The notes beneath the pieces were generated by a model, which saw nothing but the letters and a program-made list of their open reading frames with translations, did no database searches and was not told where the DNA came from. From positions 62,001 through 126,000 of the forward strand of contig NZ_NHPP01000007.1 of the NCBI RefSeq assembly GCF_002838835.1: a stretch of DNA of 64,000 bases, read 5' to 3'. Below are positions 63,131 through 64,000 of this stretch, one piece after another. The DNA comes from Siphonobacter sp. SORGH_AS_0500. GTDB taxonomy: Bacteria > Bacteroidota > Bacteroidia > Cytophagales > Spirosomataceae. How positions within the stretch are numbered: the stretch's first letter is position 1; every line of letters starts with the position of its first letter. The translations under genes were made by a program, and so were the position numbers.

Positions 63131-63159
63131 ATAAGATTCTTCGCTTCGCTCTGAATGAC
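63131..63159. repeat. Dispersed repeat of the AAGATTCTTCGCTTCGCT type
   Basis: ATAAGATTCTTCGCTTCGCT followed by CTGAATGAC resembles a short intergenic sequence found dispersed in many bacterial genomes. Identified by recall of the pattern, single copy here. Confidence 0.4.
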
Positions 63160-63186
63160 GGATTCTGTTATGAAAGTAATGATGTC

Positions 63187-63402
63187 TCCTTCAGGTATGA
63201 AATGATCCCTCGCAGTCGCTCGGCTTTAGCCGAGTGAGAGGTAGTCTGGTAGGCCTCTGGCCGATGTTCGCAAGCCTGTTTTGGTTGGGGAAAATTGTTG
63301 GCTGATCCTCTACTGGTTCGCAGTCTACCGGCCAGAGGCCTATAGCTAGGTAGTCACTCGGCTAAAGCCGAGCGACTGCGGGGTATCCTTCAGGTATAAA
63401 AT
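63187..63402. repeat. REPIN-like element with two nested inverted repeats
   Basis: A 27-bp perfect inverted repeat (63211-63237 / 63354-63380), each arm containing the hairpin CTCGGCTTTAGCCGAG. It encloses a 14-bp perfect inverted repeat TAGGCCTCTGGCCG / CGGCCAGAGGCCTA (63250-63263 / 63329-63342). The unit is flanked by near-identical 17-bp direct repeats TCCTTCAGGTATGAAAT / TCCTTCAGGTATAAAAT (63187-63203, 63386-63402). Confidence 0.85.
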
Positions 63403-63428
63403 AAGCTATCATTACCAACCGTGTCTGT

Positions 63429-63448
63429 CCCCGGATAAAATCTGGGGG
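63429..63448. repeat. CCCCGGAT hairpin remnant
   Basis: CCCCGGATAAAATCTGGGGG is similar to the CCCCGGATTATCATCCGGGG hairpin of the 31.5-kb repeat. Confidence 0.45.
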
Positions 63449-63539
63449 CTCGATAACAGATAGCTGCATAAACTCTACTTCCAATGGTCACCCGAATTAA
63501 GCAGAGGCTTACTCCTTTTGGTTAACTCTTATTTGTTAG

Positions 63540-63698
63540 ACAGTTGCTAAACACTTAAAATAAAAAAAGCCCTTAATAAACTAATTATCTCTAAGTTTAG
63601 TTATATACGTAAGAACTCTTTTTAGAGTGAACTTGGCGGAACACTCTGAAAACATTATATATGAACTCCTGCGGCTCTGCGGCAGGAGTTCTTTTTTT
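63540..63698 (+). ncRNA. Candidate small RNA ending in an orphan terminator
   Basis: A strong terminator, GAACTCCTGC / GCAGGAGTTC (63663-63691) plus seven T, lies 580 bp from the preceding gene with no ORF in between. A second hairpin, AGAGTG / CACTCT (near 63625-63648), precedes it. This suggests a short untranslated transcript of roughly 130-150 nt. No promoter could be assigned, and no known RNA family is recognised. Confidence 0.3.
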
Positions 63699-63809
63699 GT
63701 ATATAGCTGGTAATCTCTTAGGGTTTGATCACAATAATTCTTCTTTTCTACTAGTCTGAAATACAACCTTTTTCGTGCGTTTGGCGTCCTGTATAAAAAT
63801 CACTGACCC

Positions 63810-64000
63810 ATGAAAAAATCACTACTGACGATTGTTCTGTTTTTTAGCTTGGCTAACCTAAGCTTTGCTCAGTGGAAAACCCGCCTTGGAGCCAATGTAC
63901 TCTTGTTACCCCTTCGTACGCTGGAAGTCACCGCAGAATTTCAAAAGCATCCGGCCTACAGTTTAACGCTTCATACAGGCTATGTACATCGATCGGGTTA
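63810..64000 (+). CDS. Outer-membrane-type protein, N-terminal part
   Basis: 63 complete codons before the window edge. Signal peptide (KKSLLTIVLFFSLANLSFAQ), then WKTRLGANVLLLPLRTLEVTAEFQ, HPAYSLTLHTGYVHRS, which looks like beta-barrel strands of DUF3575-like outer-membrane proteins. The rest is outside the window. Confidence 0.65.
   Translation, partial: MKKSLLTIVLFFSLANLSFAQWKTRLGANVLLLPLRTLEVTAEFQKHPAYSLTLHTGYVHRSG

Noticed and set aside
1..64000. CRISPR arrays, prophage or insertion sequences
   Set aside because: No regularly spaced direct repeats, transposase, integrase or phage structural genes were found in either strand.

Overview
The window looks like a chromosomal segment of a Bacteroidota bacterium, most likely order Cytophagales (Spirosomaceae/Siphonobacter-like). 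The evidence is: a PorP/SprF-like protein beside a protein with a type B type IX secretion C-terminal domain; a bacterial geranylgeranylglyceryl-phosphate synthase homologue; promoters of the TTG-N17..23-TAnnTTTG form typical of the phylum; almost no Shine-Dalgarno sequences; and many small secreted or lipoprotein genes of types common in the phylum. This placement is inference from gene content; no rRNA is present.

Layout. 1-9.2 kb is mostly minus strand: partial tsaC, SIMPL protein, folK, YifB/ComM ATPase, topoisomerase IB, an SDR enzyme, nadD, rmuC, prfA. 9.3-24.6 kb is mostly plus strand: secreted proteins, CtpA-type protease, flippase, ECF sigma factor with a small overlapping partner, nth, two rhomboids, dxs, a sulfite-oxidase-like enzyme, phosphatidylserine decarboxylase and lipoproteins. 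25-32.8 kb holds an M28 peptidase, tRNA-Leu, mqo, lpdA and PorP/SprF. 33-48 kb holds the T9SS cargo-like protein, three glycoside hydrolases (GH16, GH67, GH43), nagA, nrdB, an SPFH lipoprotein and a pentapeptide protein. 48-64 kb is housekeeping: comF, xth, glpD, cutC, GGGP synthase, nfu, rpmA/rplU, an aminotransferase-tyrA operon, dnaX and comB. No prophage, insertion sequence, CRISPR array or defence island was seen.

The strongest regulatory discovery is upstream of the aminotransferase-tyrA operon. A 17-codon leader ORF carries five consecutive tyrosine codons. It is followed by overlapping hairpins, a Rho-independent terminator and then the first structural gene: the full architecture of ribosome-mediated transcription attenuation by tyrosine. 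The second is dnaX, where a run of nine A residues is followed one codon later by a stop, and the -1 frame carries the complete tau-like C-terminus. This resembles the programmed slippage known from E. coli and Thermus dnaX.

A caution applies to the whole window. Eight loci (dxs, an LVIVD lipoprotein, tRNA-Leu, lpdA, the T9SS cargo-like gene, a pentapeptide gene twice, and dnaX) each lack exactly one base relative to an intact product, often in short homopolymers, and none has an extra base. This bias suggests uncorrected deletion errors in the assembly, so those breaks should be checked in reads before being called pseudogenes or recoding. A lipoprotein remnant at 38.3-38.8 kb also has in-frame stops and looks truly dead.

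Intergenic spaces hold several repeat families: paired REP-like hairpins (41.1 and 63.2 kb), a GC-rich palindromic direct repeat (31.5 kb), a nested inverted repeat (55.1-55.4 kb), and a recurring degenerate GTTT-rich tract.
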